Shown: positions 42,002 through 51,380 of the stretch, in pieces | How positions within the stretch are numbered: the stretch's first letter is position 1 | How the letters are laid out: the number at the start of each line of letters is the position of its first letter | DNA from: Rhabdaerophilum sp. SD176 | GTDB lineage: Bacteria; Pseudomonadota; Alphaproteobacteria; Rhizobiales; Beijerinckiaceae | Length of the DNA stretch: 64,000 nucleotides | Assembly: GCF_030143245.1 (NCBI RefSeq) | Contig: NZ_JARJNS010000002.1 | Location: forward strand, 496,001 to 560,000 | Direction of reading: 5' to 3' | Position numbers and translations under genes: made by a program | Notes under the pieces: generated by a model | What the model was told of the DNA's origin: nothing | What the model saw: the letters and a program-made list of their open reading frames with translations, nothing else | The model's database searches: none

Positions 42002-42457
42002 TTAGGCGAGGGCGCGCGCAGCTTCGTGCACGGCGGCACGGATGCGGGCATAGGTGGCGCAGCGACAGAGATTGCCGGACAAGGCGGCGTCGATATCGGC
42101 ATCGGTCGGGCGGCGGTTCTCCGTCAGCAGGCTGATGGCGGCAAGAACCTGTCCGGATTGGCAATAGCCGCATTGCGGAACGTCGAGCCGGGTCCAGGCC
42201 TGCTGGACCGCTTCGGCGACCTTGCCGCTGGCGCCCTCGATGGTCGTGATCTGCCGGCCGGCAACATCGAGCAGCCTGATCTGGCACGAGCGTGTCGGCT
42301 GGCCATCAACCAGGACGGTGCAGGCGCCGCACAGGGCCTGCCCGCAGCCATATTTCGTGCCGGTCAGCCCGATTCCGTCCCGCAGTGCCCAGAGCAGCGG
42401 CATGTCGGTCTCGAGATCGAGCTCCTGTTGCTGCCCGTTTACGGAAAAGCGGATCAT
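42002..42457 (-). CDS. Molybdenum hydroxylase [2Fe-2S] subunit (IorA-like)
   Basis: 151 residues. The plant-type [2Fe-2S] domain carries C38, C43, C46 and C58 (YGCGQALCGACTV). The C-terminal helical [2Fe-2S] domain carries C96, C99, C131 and C133 (QCGYCQSGQ, LCRCATY). Both clusters are complete, so electrons can pass from the molybdenum site to an acceptor. The ATG at 42457 has GGAGG upstream; an upstream start would add 13 residues. It starts the two-gene operon with the large subunit 12 bases after it. Confidence 0.95.
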   Translation of the reverse strand: MIRFSVNGQQQELDLETDMPLLWALRDGIGLTGTKYGCGQALCGACTVLVDGQPTRSCQIRLLDVAGRQITTIEGASGKVAEAVQQAWTRLDVPQCGYCQSGQVLAAISLLTENRRPTDADIDAALSGNLCRCATYARIRAAVHEAARALA

Positions 42458-42630
42458 CGGGTCCTCCGGGAGAGTCGGTTCGTCGGATACCTGCATGCCG
42501 ATGCGGCCAGGAATGAAGCCACTACACGATCTCTTGATCGTGGCGGCAGCATGACAAGGCAGGGCAGGCAGGGCTCAATCCATCCAGATATGATAGGAGC
42601 GGAGCTGCAATCAACCGGGAGTCCGAGAGA

Positions 42631-43251
42631 ATGTTCGATGCCCGCCTGCAGGGGGTGATTCAGCCTGTCCTCGGACCGGCAGCCCGGTGGCTTGCCGCGC
42701 ACGGCGTCCGGGCGGAAGCCATCACGCTTGCCGGGTTTGTGGCGGGCGCGCTCGCCGTGCCGGCACTGGCCGCAGGTGCCCATGGCCTCGCCCTGGCCTT
42801 CATCCTTGCGAACCGGGTCGCGGATGGTCTCGATGGCGCAGTTGCGCGGCTCCAGGGCCCGACCGATCGCGGGGCCTTTCTCGATATCGCACTGGATTTC
42901 GCCTTTTACGGGCTCGTCGTGCTCGGCTTTGCGCTATCCGATCCGGCGGCCAACGCACTCCCAGCGGCTTTCCTGCTGGCCGCCTTCATGGGGACAGGAT
43001 CGTCCTTCCTTGCCTTCGCGGTCCTCGCTGCCCGGCGCGGCATGACCAGCACGGCCTTTCCCCGCAAGGGCATCTACTATCTCGGCGGGCTGACCGAGGG
43101 TGCCGAGACCATCGCGGTTTTCGTCGCGATGTGCCTGTGGCCGCAGGCCTTCCCGGTTCTGGCCGTGCTCTTCGCGCTGGCCTGCTGGATCACCACCGTC
43201 ATGCGGTGGCGGCTCGGCTGGGATGCTTTCGCGCCGGGGGCGCCTCAGTAA
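42631..43251 (+). CDS. CDP-alcohol phosphotransferase family protein
   Basis: 206 residues with about six membrane helices and the full signature D65-x2-D68-G-x2-A-R-x7-G-x3-D85-x3-D89, the metal and CDP-binding site. It transfers a phosphoalcohol group from a CDP-alcohol to an acceptor, as in phospholipid synthesis. The substrate is not predictable. The gene diverges from the molybdenum hydroxylase pair and converges with the pilus operon, overlapping its last gene by seven bases. Confidence 0.92.
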   Translation: MFDARLQGVIQPVLGPAARWLAAHGVRAEAITLAGFVAGALAVPALAAGAHGLALAFILANRVADGLDGAVARLQGPTDRGAFLDIALDFAFYGLVVLGFALSDPAANALPAAFLLAAFMGTGSSFLAFAVLAARRGMTSTAFPRKGIYYLGGLTEGAETIAVFVAMCLWPQAFPVLAVLFALACWITTVMRWRLGWDAFAPGAPQ

Positions 43252-44195
43252 TTTACGGTGATGACAACCGTGTCGGTGTAGACGCCCGGTGTCGGCGTCG
43301 TCTGCACGGGCACGCGGCCATAGACGGGTACTGCAACGGTGTTGCCCGTGCCCGTGCCCGACAGGGTATTGGTGTTGAGAGTCCAGCCCCAGGGAAGGCT
43401 TCTTGCCGCATCCCTGTAGAGGCCGTAGGTCACGAACTCGGCGCCTTTCGTCATGCGGCGAAGGGTCGGGTTTGTCGCGCCCGAGAGGCCTGCCCCGAGC
43501 TGGATCCTGTAGGGAAGGGCCGTCGAGCAGGCGACACCGATATTCGTCGAGGCATCGATGTTGGCCGTCAACGCGGAGGGGTTGCCGAAATTCAGCGTCG
43601 CTGAAGTGACGACGCATTTCTTCGGCACAATGGCCCGCATCCGGAAGTTCCAGCGCAGCGTACCCGTGGTCATGGCCGGGCAGAGCTGCCCGGTCGAGGT
43701 ATAGCGGCTGCGCTGATGCGTGAAGGCGCCGCTGAAATTCGCGGAATAGGTGGCCGCACGAACCGTCTGCTGGCCAGCAAAGACGCGGCCATACATGGTC
43801 AAGGCAACGGGGGTCGAGGTGCCGGACGCATTGAGTGGGACAAGAACCTCGACGCCGGCGCCGCCCGTCACCCAGCTGCTCCACTTTACCGTCCGGGAGG
43901 GGTCTGTGTAGAACTGGTAGGTCAGGACATTGGCCCCGCTGATCGCCCGACGTACGCCGCCCACGGTGCCTGAATTCGGATCGCCCAGATTGAGGCAGAC
44001 GCGCACGGTCTGGTTGGCCGTGCCTGTGCAACTCACCGAGATCGTGGCGGTGATATCGACCGGGGCATTCAGCAGCACGTCCACCGTGCCGAAATTGATC
44101 GTGGCCGGCCGGGTGATCGTGCAGGTCTGGGCCTGGGCTGTCCCGCACAGGGCCAGAACAAGCAGGACCAGGATTCCATAGACATGGCGCCGCAT
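43245..44195 (-). CDS. Two-domain spore coat U protein, likely pilus tip subunit
   Basis: 316 residues. A signal peptide (GILVLLVLALCGTAQAQT) precedes two spore-coat-protein-U domains. Each has a TCTITRPATINFGTVDV or KKCVVTSATLNFGNPSALTANID start with a conserved Cys pair, and the C-terminus ends VYTDTVVITVNY. The two-domain layout resembles CsuE, the tip adhesin of archaic chaperone-usher (Csu) pili. It is the last gene of the operon, one base after the usher stop. Confidence 0.85.
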   Translation of the reverse strand: MRRHVYGILVLLVLALCGTAQAQTCTITRPATINFGTVDVLLNAPVDITATISVSCTGTANQTVRVCLNLGDPNSGTVGGVRRAISGANVLTYQFYTDPSRTVKWSSWVTGGAGVEVLVPLNASGTSTPVALTMYGRVFAGQQTVRAATYSANFSGAFTHQRSRYTSTGQLCPAMTTGTLRWNFRMRAIVPKKCVVTSATLNFGNPSALTANIDASTNIGVACSTALPYRIQLGAGLSGATNPTLRRMTKGAEFVTYGLYRDAARSLPWGWTLNTNTLSGTGTGNTVAVPVYGRVPVQTTPTPGVYTDTVVITVNY

Positions 44196-44196
44196 T

Positions 44197-46656
44197 TCAC
44201 TCTCCCTTGCATGCCAGGGGCCCGACCCTTCCGGTCGGCCCCTTGCGGTCCTCGCGGGTGAAGCTGGCCTGACAGGTCCTGTCGCCATGCTGCACCACGA
44301 GCGTGTTTGAATCCCCGATACCCGGGATGAAGATCATGCCGCCATAGCCTATCGTGTAGGTTGTGCCGGTTTCGGCATGGGTGACGATCGCGCCGATCGG
44401 GATCGCCTCACCCTTTTCGTCCTGGAGCTGGATCCGGGCCGTATCCTGCGCCGCGATCGTCTTCACCCGGACCGTGCTCGAGCCGCGGAAGCCCGGGATG
44501 ACATCCTGTTCGGTCAGGGTGACATGGTTGCCGGCCGGCACGGTTTCCGGCGAGATGGCGATCTTCGAGCGCTGGAAGGAGCGCAGGTCCGGCACAACGG
44601 CCTTGCCGAACCAGTTCGTGGTCGCAACCGGGCGGTTCTCGTGCAGGACCTCGACACCCGGCGCACCGGCATCGACGATCGCGAAGGCATCGCTGACACG
44701 GCGGCTCGGGAAGACACCGCTCGTATTGGCCACGATCGCGCTGTCGAGTTCGGCAAACCCGCCGACGAAACTATCATCCTGCTGGATCCCCGCGCCGATC
44801 TGCGCCCAGGGGTTGCGATAGACGGCGCTGGCGCCGCGCTGCATGTTTGTCCCCTCGTTGGTATAGGCGCGCCAGCCATAATCATGGGTCTTCGTGCCCA
44901 GCGGCCGGATCGCCTCGAAACTGGCACTGCGCGTGTCCCGACCGCCTGTGATCGAACTGGTGAGGATGATGTCATCCCCGAGCGAGAAAGACAGGCCGGC
45001 GCTGATCCCGGCTTGCCGGTTATCGGCGAGATCGGAATAGGCCGAGACGAACAGGTTGTATTTCTTCTTGAACGTTTGCGAATAGGTCAGGCTCAGGAGA
45101 TGCGATTTCTCGCCATCGGCGCGCTCGAGATTGACGAAGCTCGCCGCCATCGAGGCGTTCCATTTCGGCAGCGGCACACCCATGGTGAAGCGGTCGATCG
45201 CCTTCGGCATCCGGGCTGACCGGTTGAGCACGAAGAAGCCGGAATCCACAAGATCGCCGCTCGGGTCGGGCTTGACCTGGCGCGCGGTGACCGAGGCGAC
45301 ATCCTCATAGCGGCCAAAGGTCCTCTGTGTGCCGACACCGATGAAGATCCCGCGGATCGTGTTCTGCCAGCTCGCATTGAAGAGGCCGCCAAGCGCATCG
45401 CGATGCCAGCTCGCCGCGCCGGCAACGCTGAACAGGCCGAGTTTCTCGTAGCCGAATGTGACTCCCGCTCCGCCATTGACGAGGCCGGGCGTCGCCTCGG
45501 CATGGCCTTCAAGCGTCAGCTTCTCGGTCAGCCCGTAGCGGACCGTGCCCATGCCAATCCATTTTCGGCCGTAATCGAAGGATTCGGTCGCATAATTGTA
45601 GCGCGGTACGCCGCCATCGAGCGAATAATCGAACTGGCCTGCATCCAGCAGCTTCGATGACGTGAAGAAGGGCACGCTCGTCACCGTCTCGCGGCCTGTC
45701 ACATCGCGCACGACAACCCGCGCCGTACCGGACTCGCCCGGAACCGGGATGTTGTTGAGCCGGAACGGGCCGGCCCCGACGTCGCGGCTGGCGACACGGA
45801 TATTGTCGACATAGACTTCCACCGTCGAGGGCACGGCCGCACTGCCGCTGACGCTCGGCAGCGGGGCGGTGACGAGGTCCGGCCGGAGCGAGAATTGGCG
45901 GCTGATCTGGCCGCCACCGTAGCGGACGGGGCGCGTCCAGTTCAGCCCGCCGCTGATGGCATCGCCGGCAGTGACCAGCGTCATGGTTTCCGGATGGGCA
46001 TAGACGAACGAGGATTCGAGCCTGAGGATGCCCTTCTTCGCGAGCGTGGTTCCGGCAATCGCCGTGTTCTGGAGTACGCCCACGGGCGAGAAGGCGCGGT
46101 GATCGAGCGTGACCGAGCCGGTATTGAAGATCTTGGTCGATTGCGTGTAGCCGCGGGTCGATGTTCCGTAGAGATTGTAGTTCAGCACCGAGCCGAAATC
46201 GCCCGAAACGCCGATCTTCTCCTGCGTGACGTGGCCGACCGCTTCGTTGGCGTCGTAATCCTTCGCGAGCCGCATTTCCGGGGTCAGGCTGACATGGAGC
46301 TTCTGGGCCGGCTCGTCATAGCGCAGGCCGAAGCCGGGGATCGTCTCCAGCTCGATCAGGTCCTGGTCATTGCCCTTGGGCACGGCGACGCCGATCTCGC
46401 GGAGTTCCGAGCGCTTCGACAGGAAGCGTCCATCCGGGCGGCGGTGGAATTCGGCGATCAGGTTGGTTGGGTCTCCGTTGATGAAGACCTCGAGCATCAG
46501 CTTCTGGCTGCCTTCCGGCGCGTTTGTGGCGGCGAGGATCGCCTGCGGCAGGACCAGGCCCAGCAGAAACACCAAGACCCGGCAGAGCCGGGCCATCATG
46601 CGGGCGGGCCGCATGTCTTCCTGGTGTTGTCTCAGGCGGGACGACGCTCTGGCCAT
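44197..46656 (-). CDS. Fimbrial outer-membrane usher (archaic type)
   Basis: 819 residues. The signal peptide is followed by an N-terminal periplasmic domain (KLMLEVFINGDPTNLIAEF), the beta-barrel with plug domain (TVEVYVDNIRVASRDVGAGPFRLNNIPVPGESGTARVVVRD), and a C-terminal domain (NTLVVQHGDRTCQASFT). It forms the outer-membrane pore that assembles subunits delivered by the chaperone. It starts 33 bases after the chaperone stop and has a weak AAAGG ribosome binding site. The length and domain order are complete, so it should be functional. Confidence 0.92.
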   Translation of the reverse strand: MARASSRLRQHQEDMRPARMMARLCRVLVFLLGLVLPQAILAATNAPEGSQKLMLEVFINGDPTNLIAEFHRRPDGRFLSKRSELREIGVAVPKGNDQDLIELETIPGFGLRYDEPAQKLHVSLTPEMRLAKDYDANEAVGHVTQEKIGVSGDFGSVLNYNLYGTSTRGYTQSTKIFNTGSVTLDHRAFSPVGVLQNTAIAGTTLAKKGILRLESSFVYAHPETMTLVTAGDAISGGLNWTRPVRYGGGQISRQFSLRPDLVTAPLPSVSGSAAVPSTVEVYVDNIRVASRDVGAGPFRLNNIPVPGESGTARVVVRDVTGRETVTSVPFFTSSKLLDAGQFDYSLDGGVPRYNYATESFDYGRKWIGMGTVRYGLTEKLTLEGHAEATPGLVNGGAGVTFGYEKLGLFSVAGAASWHRDALGGLFNASWQNTIRGIFIGVGTQRTFGRYEDVASVTARQVKPDPSGDLVDSGFFVLNRSARMPKAIDRFTMGVPLPKWNASMAASFVNLERADGEKSHLLSLTYSQTFKKKYNLFVSAYSDLADNRQAGISAGLSFSLGDDIILTSSITGGRDTRSASFEAIRPLGTKTHDYGWRAYTNEGTNMQRGASAVYRNPWAQIGAGIQQDDSFVGGFAELDSAIVANTSGVFPSRRVSDAFAIVDAGAPGVEVLHENRPVATTNWFGKAVVPDLRSFQRSKIAISPETVPAGNHVTLTEQDVIPGFRGSSTVRVKTIAAQDTARIQLQDEKGEAIPIGAIVTHAETGTTYTIGYGGMIFIPGIGDSNTLVVQHGDRTCQASFTREDRKGPTGRVGPLACKGE

Positions 46657-46689
46657 GGCAACCTTTCCGGTCGCATCCGTCCATTCCGA

Positions 46690-47415
46690 TCAGCGAAGGC
46701 CAGTGGCCTTGCCGGTGATCGTGCCAAGTTCGGTCGTTGCAGTGATCGTGCCGCCGGAACCCGAGGCGCGGCCGGGCGAGAGCCATTCCATGGTCGAACC
46801 TGCCAGGGCGTAGCCGAGCAGGCCATTGCCGAAACTGACATTCTGCCCGCCGGGCAGCCGGACGGAAACCTTGGAGAGGCGAACCCGGCGGTCGCCGCTA
46901 TTTGTCGCCCGAAGGACCAGCCGGCCATTGCGCGTTCCGACAGACCAGGTGAGTTGCGCTGGCTTTCCTTCCGACGCCAGCAGGAAGACGGGGATCGAAT
47001 GACGGACAACCATCGCAATCGTGCCGGATTGCTGGCGGCTCGGATCCGGCAATTCATCGACGAGCACCCGATAGGCCTGTTCCTGGGCAACCGGCTCGCG
47101 GTTCACCCGGACAAGGCGGACCGAATAGGTTGCGCCCGGCTGCAGGGTTGTCATCGGCGGGGAGGCGGTCAGGTCGTCGGTGTCATCGAGGCTTTCCTGG
47201 CCGTTCTCCTGCGTCCAGCGATAGACTCGGGTCTGAACCGCGATCGGAGCCTGGCCGGTATTGCGGATCTGGACAATGGCGCTGGGGCTGTCCTGCCGCA
47301 GCTCGATCAGGACCGGCGAGGCCTGTAGCGCGGCGGCCTGGGCACCTTGTGGCACAAGCCCCCCAGAGAGGGCAAGAAAGACCATTGAAATCAAAGAATA
47401 AGTGGTCTTTTTCAT
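46690..47415 (-). CDS. Periplasmic pilus chaperone
   Basis: 241 residues. The signal peptide (YSLISMVFLALSGGLVPQGAQA) is followed by an immunoglobulin-like chaperone with LQASPVLIELRQDSPSAIVQIRNTGQAPIAVQTRVYRW, the G1-type start and the conserved Arg seen in this family. It donates a strand to pilin subunits in the periplasm and hands them to the usher. GGAGG precedes the ATG at 47415. Position two in the operon, as in Csu gene sets. Confidence 0.9.
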   Translation of the reverse strand: MKKTTYSLISMVFLALSGGLVPQGAQAAALQASPVLIELRQDSPSAIVQIRNTGQAPIAVQTRVYRWTQENGQESLDDTDDLTASPPMTTLQPGATYSVRLVRVNREPVAQEQAYRVLVDELPDPSRQQSGTIAMVVRHSIPVFLLASEGKPAQLTWSVGTRNGRLVLRATNSGDRRVRLSKVSVRLPGGQNVSFGNGLLGYALAGSTMEWLSPGRASGSGGTITATTELGTITGKATGLR

Positions 47416-47522
47416 CGAATCCTCCGTGGCTGCCACAAGATCGGGCATGATTTCGGCTTGCATTGTAGGGCGAGGGGAAGAGGCAAGGCAGGCTGGCCGG
47501 CAGGCCAGCCCGCACGGGAGGT

Positions 47523-48011
47523 TCAGTACGTGACAGTCACCGTCACAGCGTCGGTATAGGTACCAGGCGCCGGAACCGCCTGAGAGGGGACGCGGGCATA
47601 GATCGTGATCGCCTGGTTGGCGCCCGAGCCGGTGCCGGCATAGGTGTCGGTGCCTGTCGTCGTGCCCCAGACCTGGGCGCGGGCGGCATCGCGATAGAGC
47701 GAGTAGTTGATCTGGTTCGTGCCCGACTTCATCTTGCGCGAGGCAACGGTTGCACCCGTGCCACCACCGGCGCTGAGCGCCACTGTGTAGGGCGTGGTGT
47801 TCGAGCAGTTCACCGTCAGCGTGCTCGTCTGGTCGATGTTGGCGCCGATCGCGCCGACCGAACCGAAGTTGATCGCGGAAGCGGACACGACCGTGCACGA
47901 GGCGGTGATTGTGATGCTGAGGTTCAGGGTGCCGGTGGCGGTGGCGGCATGGGCAGCCGGCACGAGGGCCAGGCTGAGACCTGCTGCAAGCAGGGCGGAC
48001 TTGAGACGCAT
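47523..48011 (-). CDS. Spore coat U domain protein, likely major pilin
   Basis: 162 residues. A signal peptide (SALLAAGLSLALVPAAHAA) precedes one spore-coat-protein-U domain with the CTVVSASAINFGSVGAIGANIDQT start, a Cys pair and the typical C-terminal GTYTDAVTVTVTY strand. It is similar in size and layout to the CsuA/B major pilin of archaic pili. It is the first gene of the operon, followed by chaperone, usher and tip. An upstream ATG (48026) is also possible. The promoter region is at 48097-48131. Confidence 0.88.
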   Translation of the reverse strand: MRLKSALLAAGLSLALVPAAHAATATGTLNLSITITASCTVVSASAINFGSVGAIGANIDQTSTLTVNCSNTTPYTVALSAGGGTGATVASRKMKSGTNQINYSLYRDAARAQVWGTTTGTDTYAGTGSGANQAITIYARVPSQAVPAPGTYTDAVTVTVTY

Positions 48012-48451
48012 TTGATGGTTCTCCATGTTGTGAAGCCTCCCTTCTGAGGTTTCAGGAGAACCACTGGGCTGTGGCCGGTTAACAAGAGCCGAGGGCAATT
48101 AGTTAATTTATACGGTGGCACTAAATTAGTTGGGTCTCATAATTAATAAAGTGCTTCCGATTTGTTCTCCGGGCCTGAATCCGCTCCTGATCCGCAGTGC
48201 TTGGCCCGGACAGCGCATCGGCTTGTGCGGTCCTTGCAGGACAGGCATCCGGTGGTTCCGTGCATCGTCCGGCCGCGATTTTCTTCCCGCGATGCGCCTG
48301 CATCTCGGCCATGGTCCGGATGATGCCCATGCCGGGCGTTAACCTGTCAAAAGTTAACGGCGGGAGGCAGGCCCTTGCGCGCCTTCAAGGCATGGGGAAT
48401 GCATGAAGGGGTGCAGCCGGCTCCGGGGCCGGGATCAGGAGACAGGTTCCG
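48012..48451. other. Intergenic region between pilus operon and upp
   Basis: 440 bases without a gene. The left part (48090-48150) is an AT-rich stretch, unusual for this genome, and should contain the pilus promoter. The right part leads into upp and is GC-rich, with a TTAA-N11-TTAA pair around 48340. No tRNA, small RNA or clear riboswitch is recognised. Confidence 0.6.
48097..48131 (-). promoter_or_regulatory. Likely pilus operon promoter with direct repeats
   Basis: On the minus strand a TATAAA -10-like box lies at 48112-48107 and no good -35 element is present. Two AACTAATT elements (48131-48124 and 48104-48097) flank the -10 at a 27-base spacing. A weak -35 with repeats suggests dependence on an activator. 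Confidence 0.45.
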
Positions 48452-49081
48452 ATGGATGGTGTTCACTGGGTTCGGCACCCGCTGGTTCAGCACAAGCTGT
48501 CGCTGCTCCGGGACCGGAAGCGGGCTTCGGGCGAGTTCCGCCGGCTGGTGCGGGAATTGTCGATGCTGCTGGCCTATGAGGTCACGCGGGACCTGCCGCT
48601 GACGACCGAGCGTATCGAAACTCCGCTCGAACCTTTCGATGCACCGAAGATCGAGGGCAAGAAGCTGGTTCTCGCGCCGATCCTGCGGGCGGGGATCGCG
48701 CTGGCCGAGGGCATGCAGGAACTGATCCCCTCCGCGCGCTTCGCCCATATCGGCCTTTACCGCGACCATGACACGCTCGAGGCTGTCGAGTATTTCTTCA
48801 AGGCGCCGAAGGACCTGCCGGACCGGCTCGTCATCGTCACCGATCCGATGCTCGCGACCGGGAATTCCGCCGTGGCCGCCATCGACCGGCTCAGGGCAAG
48901 GGGTGCGCGTGATATCCGGTATGTCTGCCTGCTGGCCGCGCCGGAAGGGATCCGCCATCTCCGGGAAGCTCATCCGGATGTGCCGATCTGGACCGCTGCG
49001 ATCGACAGGGGCCTGAATGAGAAGGGCTATATCATGCCGGGGCTCGGCGATGCCGGCGACCGGATCTATGGCACTTCCTGA
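48452..49081 (+). CDS. upp: Uracil phosphoribosyltransferase
   Basis: 209 residues. The PRPP-binding loop is [14 protein letters not shown], and the C-terminal [22 protein letters not shown] is the conserved uracil-binding region. It salvages uracil to UMP in the cytoplasm. AGGAGA precedes the ATG by about 10 bases. No partner such as a uracil permease is adjacent. Confidence 0.97.
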   Translation: MDGVHWVRHPLVQHKLSLLRDRKRASGEFRRLVRELSMLLAYEVTRDLPLTTERIETPLEPFDAPKIEGKKLVLAPILRAGIALAEGMQELIPSARFAHIGLYRDHDTLEAVEYFFKAPKDLPDRLVIVTDPMLATGNSAVAAIDRLRARGARDIRYVCLLAAPEGIRHLREAHPDVPIWTAAIDRGLNEKGYIMPGLGDAGDRIYGTS

Positions 49082-49154
49082 ACAGGCGCGATCCGGCATG
49101 GCGCTGGCCGGAGGAACTGTATAGCCTGAGGCGGAATGTTCCCCTCATCCGGTG

Positions 49155-50063
49155 ATGCGGGCATTGTGCGCGGCGACGCTGCGCCCATGCGGCAAAGCCG
49201 GCGCTGCCTCGAGTCCCCCCGTGATCGACACCCTGCCTTTCGTGGCAGTCCTGATCAGTGCCATTCTCCATGCGTCGTGGAACGCGCTCGCGCGGGGCAG
49301 TTCGGAGCCCGGTGACATTGTTGCTGCCGCGGTAATCGGGGCCGGCATCATAAGTCTGCCTGGCCTTGCCTGGTTCGGCCCCCCCGCTGCGGCCGCCTGG
49401 CCTTGGCTGATGGGCGGCATGGTGATCAACACGTTCGGCATCCGCTTTGCCATGGCAGCCTATCGCCATGCCAGTTTCGGCCTGACCTACCCGATCATGC
49501 GGGCAGGCATCCCGCTGATGACCTTGCCGCTTGGCATCCTCCTGCTCGGCGAGTGGCCGCGCCCTGCGGGCTTTGCCGGCGTGGTGATGATCGCCAGCGC
49601 GCTGATCATGCTGGCCTTTGCCGCACATCGGGCAGGCCGCACCGAATTGCGCGGCGTGCTGTTTGCCCTCGTCTCGGCCGTGGCCGGAGCGGGCTACACC
49701 ACGGCCGATGCGATCGGCGTGCGGCTGGGCGGGACCGTCATGGGCTATGCTTTCGCACTGGCCATCGGCAACGCGATCCTGATCGGGCTGCTGACGCAAT
49801 GGGAGCGCGGCGACCTCGTGCCGATGCTGCGCCGCCACGGGGCGAAAGGGCTCAGCCTGTCCCTGATCTCGATGTCGAGCTTCCTGCTCTATATCTGGGC
49901 TGTCTCGATCACGCCGGTCGCGCTCGCCGCCGCTCTCCGCGAGACCAGCGTCCTCTTCGCCATTGCCTTCGCGCATTTCTTTCTCCGCGAGGCAATCGGG
50001 CGGTTTCATATCGCGGCAGGCGTCCTTGCCTTTGCCGGCATCATCGCGATCCGGATCGGGTGA
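49155..50063 (+). CDS. DMT-family (EamA) transporter
   Basis: About 302 residues with ten membrane helices in two EamA repeats (SAILHASWNALARG, GIRFAMAAYRHASFGLTYPIMRAGIPLMTLPLGILLLGEWP). The repeat ends RETSVLFAIAFAHFFLREAIGRFHI are typical of drug/metabolite exporters. The substrate is unknown. The first 20 residues are atypical and the likely true start is the GTG at 49221 (IDTLPFVAVL); neither start has a strong ribosome binding site. Confidence 0.85.
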   Translation: MRALCAATLRPCGKAGAASSPPVIDTLPFVAVLISAILHASWNALARGSSEPGDIVAAAVIGAGIISLPGLAWFGPPAAAAWPWLMGGMVINTFGIRFAMAAYRHASFGLTYPIMRAGIPLMTLPLGILLLGEWPRPAGFAGVVMIASALIMLAFAAHRAGRTELRGVLFALVSAVAGAGYTTADAIGVRLGGTVMGYAFALAIGNAILIGLLTQWERGDLVPMLRRHGAKGLSLSLISMSSFLLYIWAVSITPVALAAALRETSVLFAIAFAHFFLREAIGRFHIAAGVLAFAGIIAIRIG

Positions 50064-50072
50064 GAAGCCGCG

Positions 50073-50900
50073 TCAGGTATTCGCGCCGGCTTCCTCGCTG
50101 GCAGCGGGTTGCTCCTCCGGGGCGACGATCCGGCGGTAGAGATGCCAGGTTGCATGGCCGAGCACCGGCAGGGTGAAGATCAGCCCGAGAAAGGCCGGGA
50201 GGGCGGAGACGATCAGCAGCATCACGATCACCAGCGCCCAGGCCACCAGCGGACCGGGGCTGGTGACGACCGCCCGGACCGACGTGATCATCGCCGTGAT
50301 GAAATCGACATCGCGGTCCAGGAGAAGCGGGAACGACACGACAGTCAGCGAGAACAGGATAACCGACAGGACGGCGCCGATCACATTGCCGAGGGCCAGG
50401 AAGAGGAGGCCTTCCTGCGTTGTGAGTACCACATTGATGAATTGCGGGAGCGTGGCAAAATTGGCGTTGAAGCCGAGGAAAAGCGCCATCAGCAGCCGCA
50501 CCTGGTACATCCAGATGATGAAGATGAAGAGCGTGACGAAAGCCATCCAGCCCACCTCGCTCCGGCTCCGCACTGTCCGCCAGAGTCCGCCCGGCGTCGC
50601 CCGGAGCCCCTGTTCGCGGCGGCGGCTGATTTCGTAGAGGCCGACGGCCACGAACGGGCCCATGATCGCGAAGCCCGCTGCGAGCGGGTAGGCGAGGTAG
50701 GGCATTCCGAGGGCCGTGACCGAGAACAGGATGGCCAGCCCGCCCAGCGCATAGAGCGCTCCGAAGCCGAGGCTGAGGAGCGGCGTCGCCTGCAGGTCGC
50801 GCAGGCCGGCGCCGATGGCTTCGGCGATGTCATTCACGGTGACAGGCCGGACGATCGGATCGCGCCTTGGCAAGGCGGCGGGCGGGGGCATGTCGGTCAT
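50073..50900 (-). CDS. DUF2189 family membrane protein
   Basis: 275 residues with six membrane helices of the DUF2189 family. Typical are DIAEAIGAGLRDLQATPLLSLGFGALYALGG, GPFVAVGLYEISRRREQG, WMYQVRLLMALF and the late PVLGHATWHLYRRIV. The function is unknown; it is an inner-membrane protein. It converges with the DMT gene (nine bases apart) and its promoter lies in the 480-base gap before the RND genes. Confidence 0.9.
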   Translation of the reverse strand: MTDMPPPAALPRRDPIVRPVTVNDIAEAIGAGLRDLQATPLLSLGFGALYALGGLAILFSVTALGMPYLAYPLAAGFAIMGPFVAVGLYEISRRREQGLRATPGGLWRTVRSRSEVGWMAFVTLFIFIIWMYQVRLLMALFLGFNANFATLPQFINVVLTTQEGLLFLALGNVIGAVLSVILFSLTVVSFPLLLDRDVDFITAMITSVRAVVTSPGPLVAWALVIVMLLIVSALPAFLGLIFTLPVLGHATWHLYRRIVAPEEQPAASEEAGANT

Positions 50901-51380
50901 GTCAGGGCCTCCCCAATGCGGATCATCCGGCCCCCTTTAATCGGGAGCCTCCGTTTATTGACCATGGCATGACGGGGTTGCCCGTCCTTGATCCCGATCA
51001 AGCCGGGCAGCCGGCATGGCCCCCCGGTCAGGAAGGGGCTTCCGGTGTGACCTCACGTATTTGTGAAGACGAAGCTTTCCATGCCGGGCAAGGCAGGGCC
51101 GTCAACGGGCGCATGGGCTTCTGTCGGCGGTGGAGCGCTTGCTCCATCCGGAATCGGCGCCTTTGCCCTGTCGCATCACTGCCCAGATCGGGCATCCTCG
51201 GGGCAGGATGCCTCGGTCGATGCATCGGGGTATTGCGCGCCCGCATATCGTGATGCCGCAATGCAGTATATCCGCGCAGAACCGGTATCTTTTCGGAGAT
51301 GGCCGCCCTAAATATCCTTCAGGCGACATTGGAGCATGGCCACGTGCGGGGGCACCCGGCCATGCATGCAGGAGACGAGC
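50901..51380. other. Intergenic region with a palindrome and a hairpin
   Basis: 480 bases without a convincing gene; short frames here lack support. Two structures stand out: CTTGATC-CC-GATCAAG at 50987-51002 (perfect 7-base arms) and TGGAGC-GCTT-GCTCCA at 51131-51146. The first is 87 bases before the DUF2189 start and may be an operator; the second may be a transcript hairpin. The RND promoter must lie in the right-hand part. Confidence 0.5.

Noticed and set aside
51063-51311. An 82-residue frame in the gap before the RND genes
   Set aside because: No ribosome binding site, no family match, and overlapping frames of similar length on both strands.
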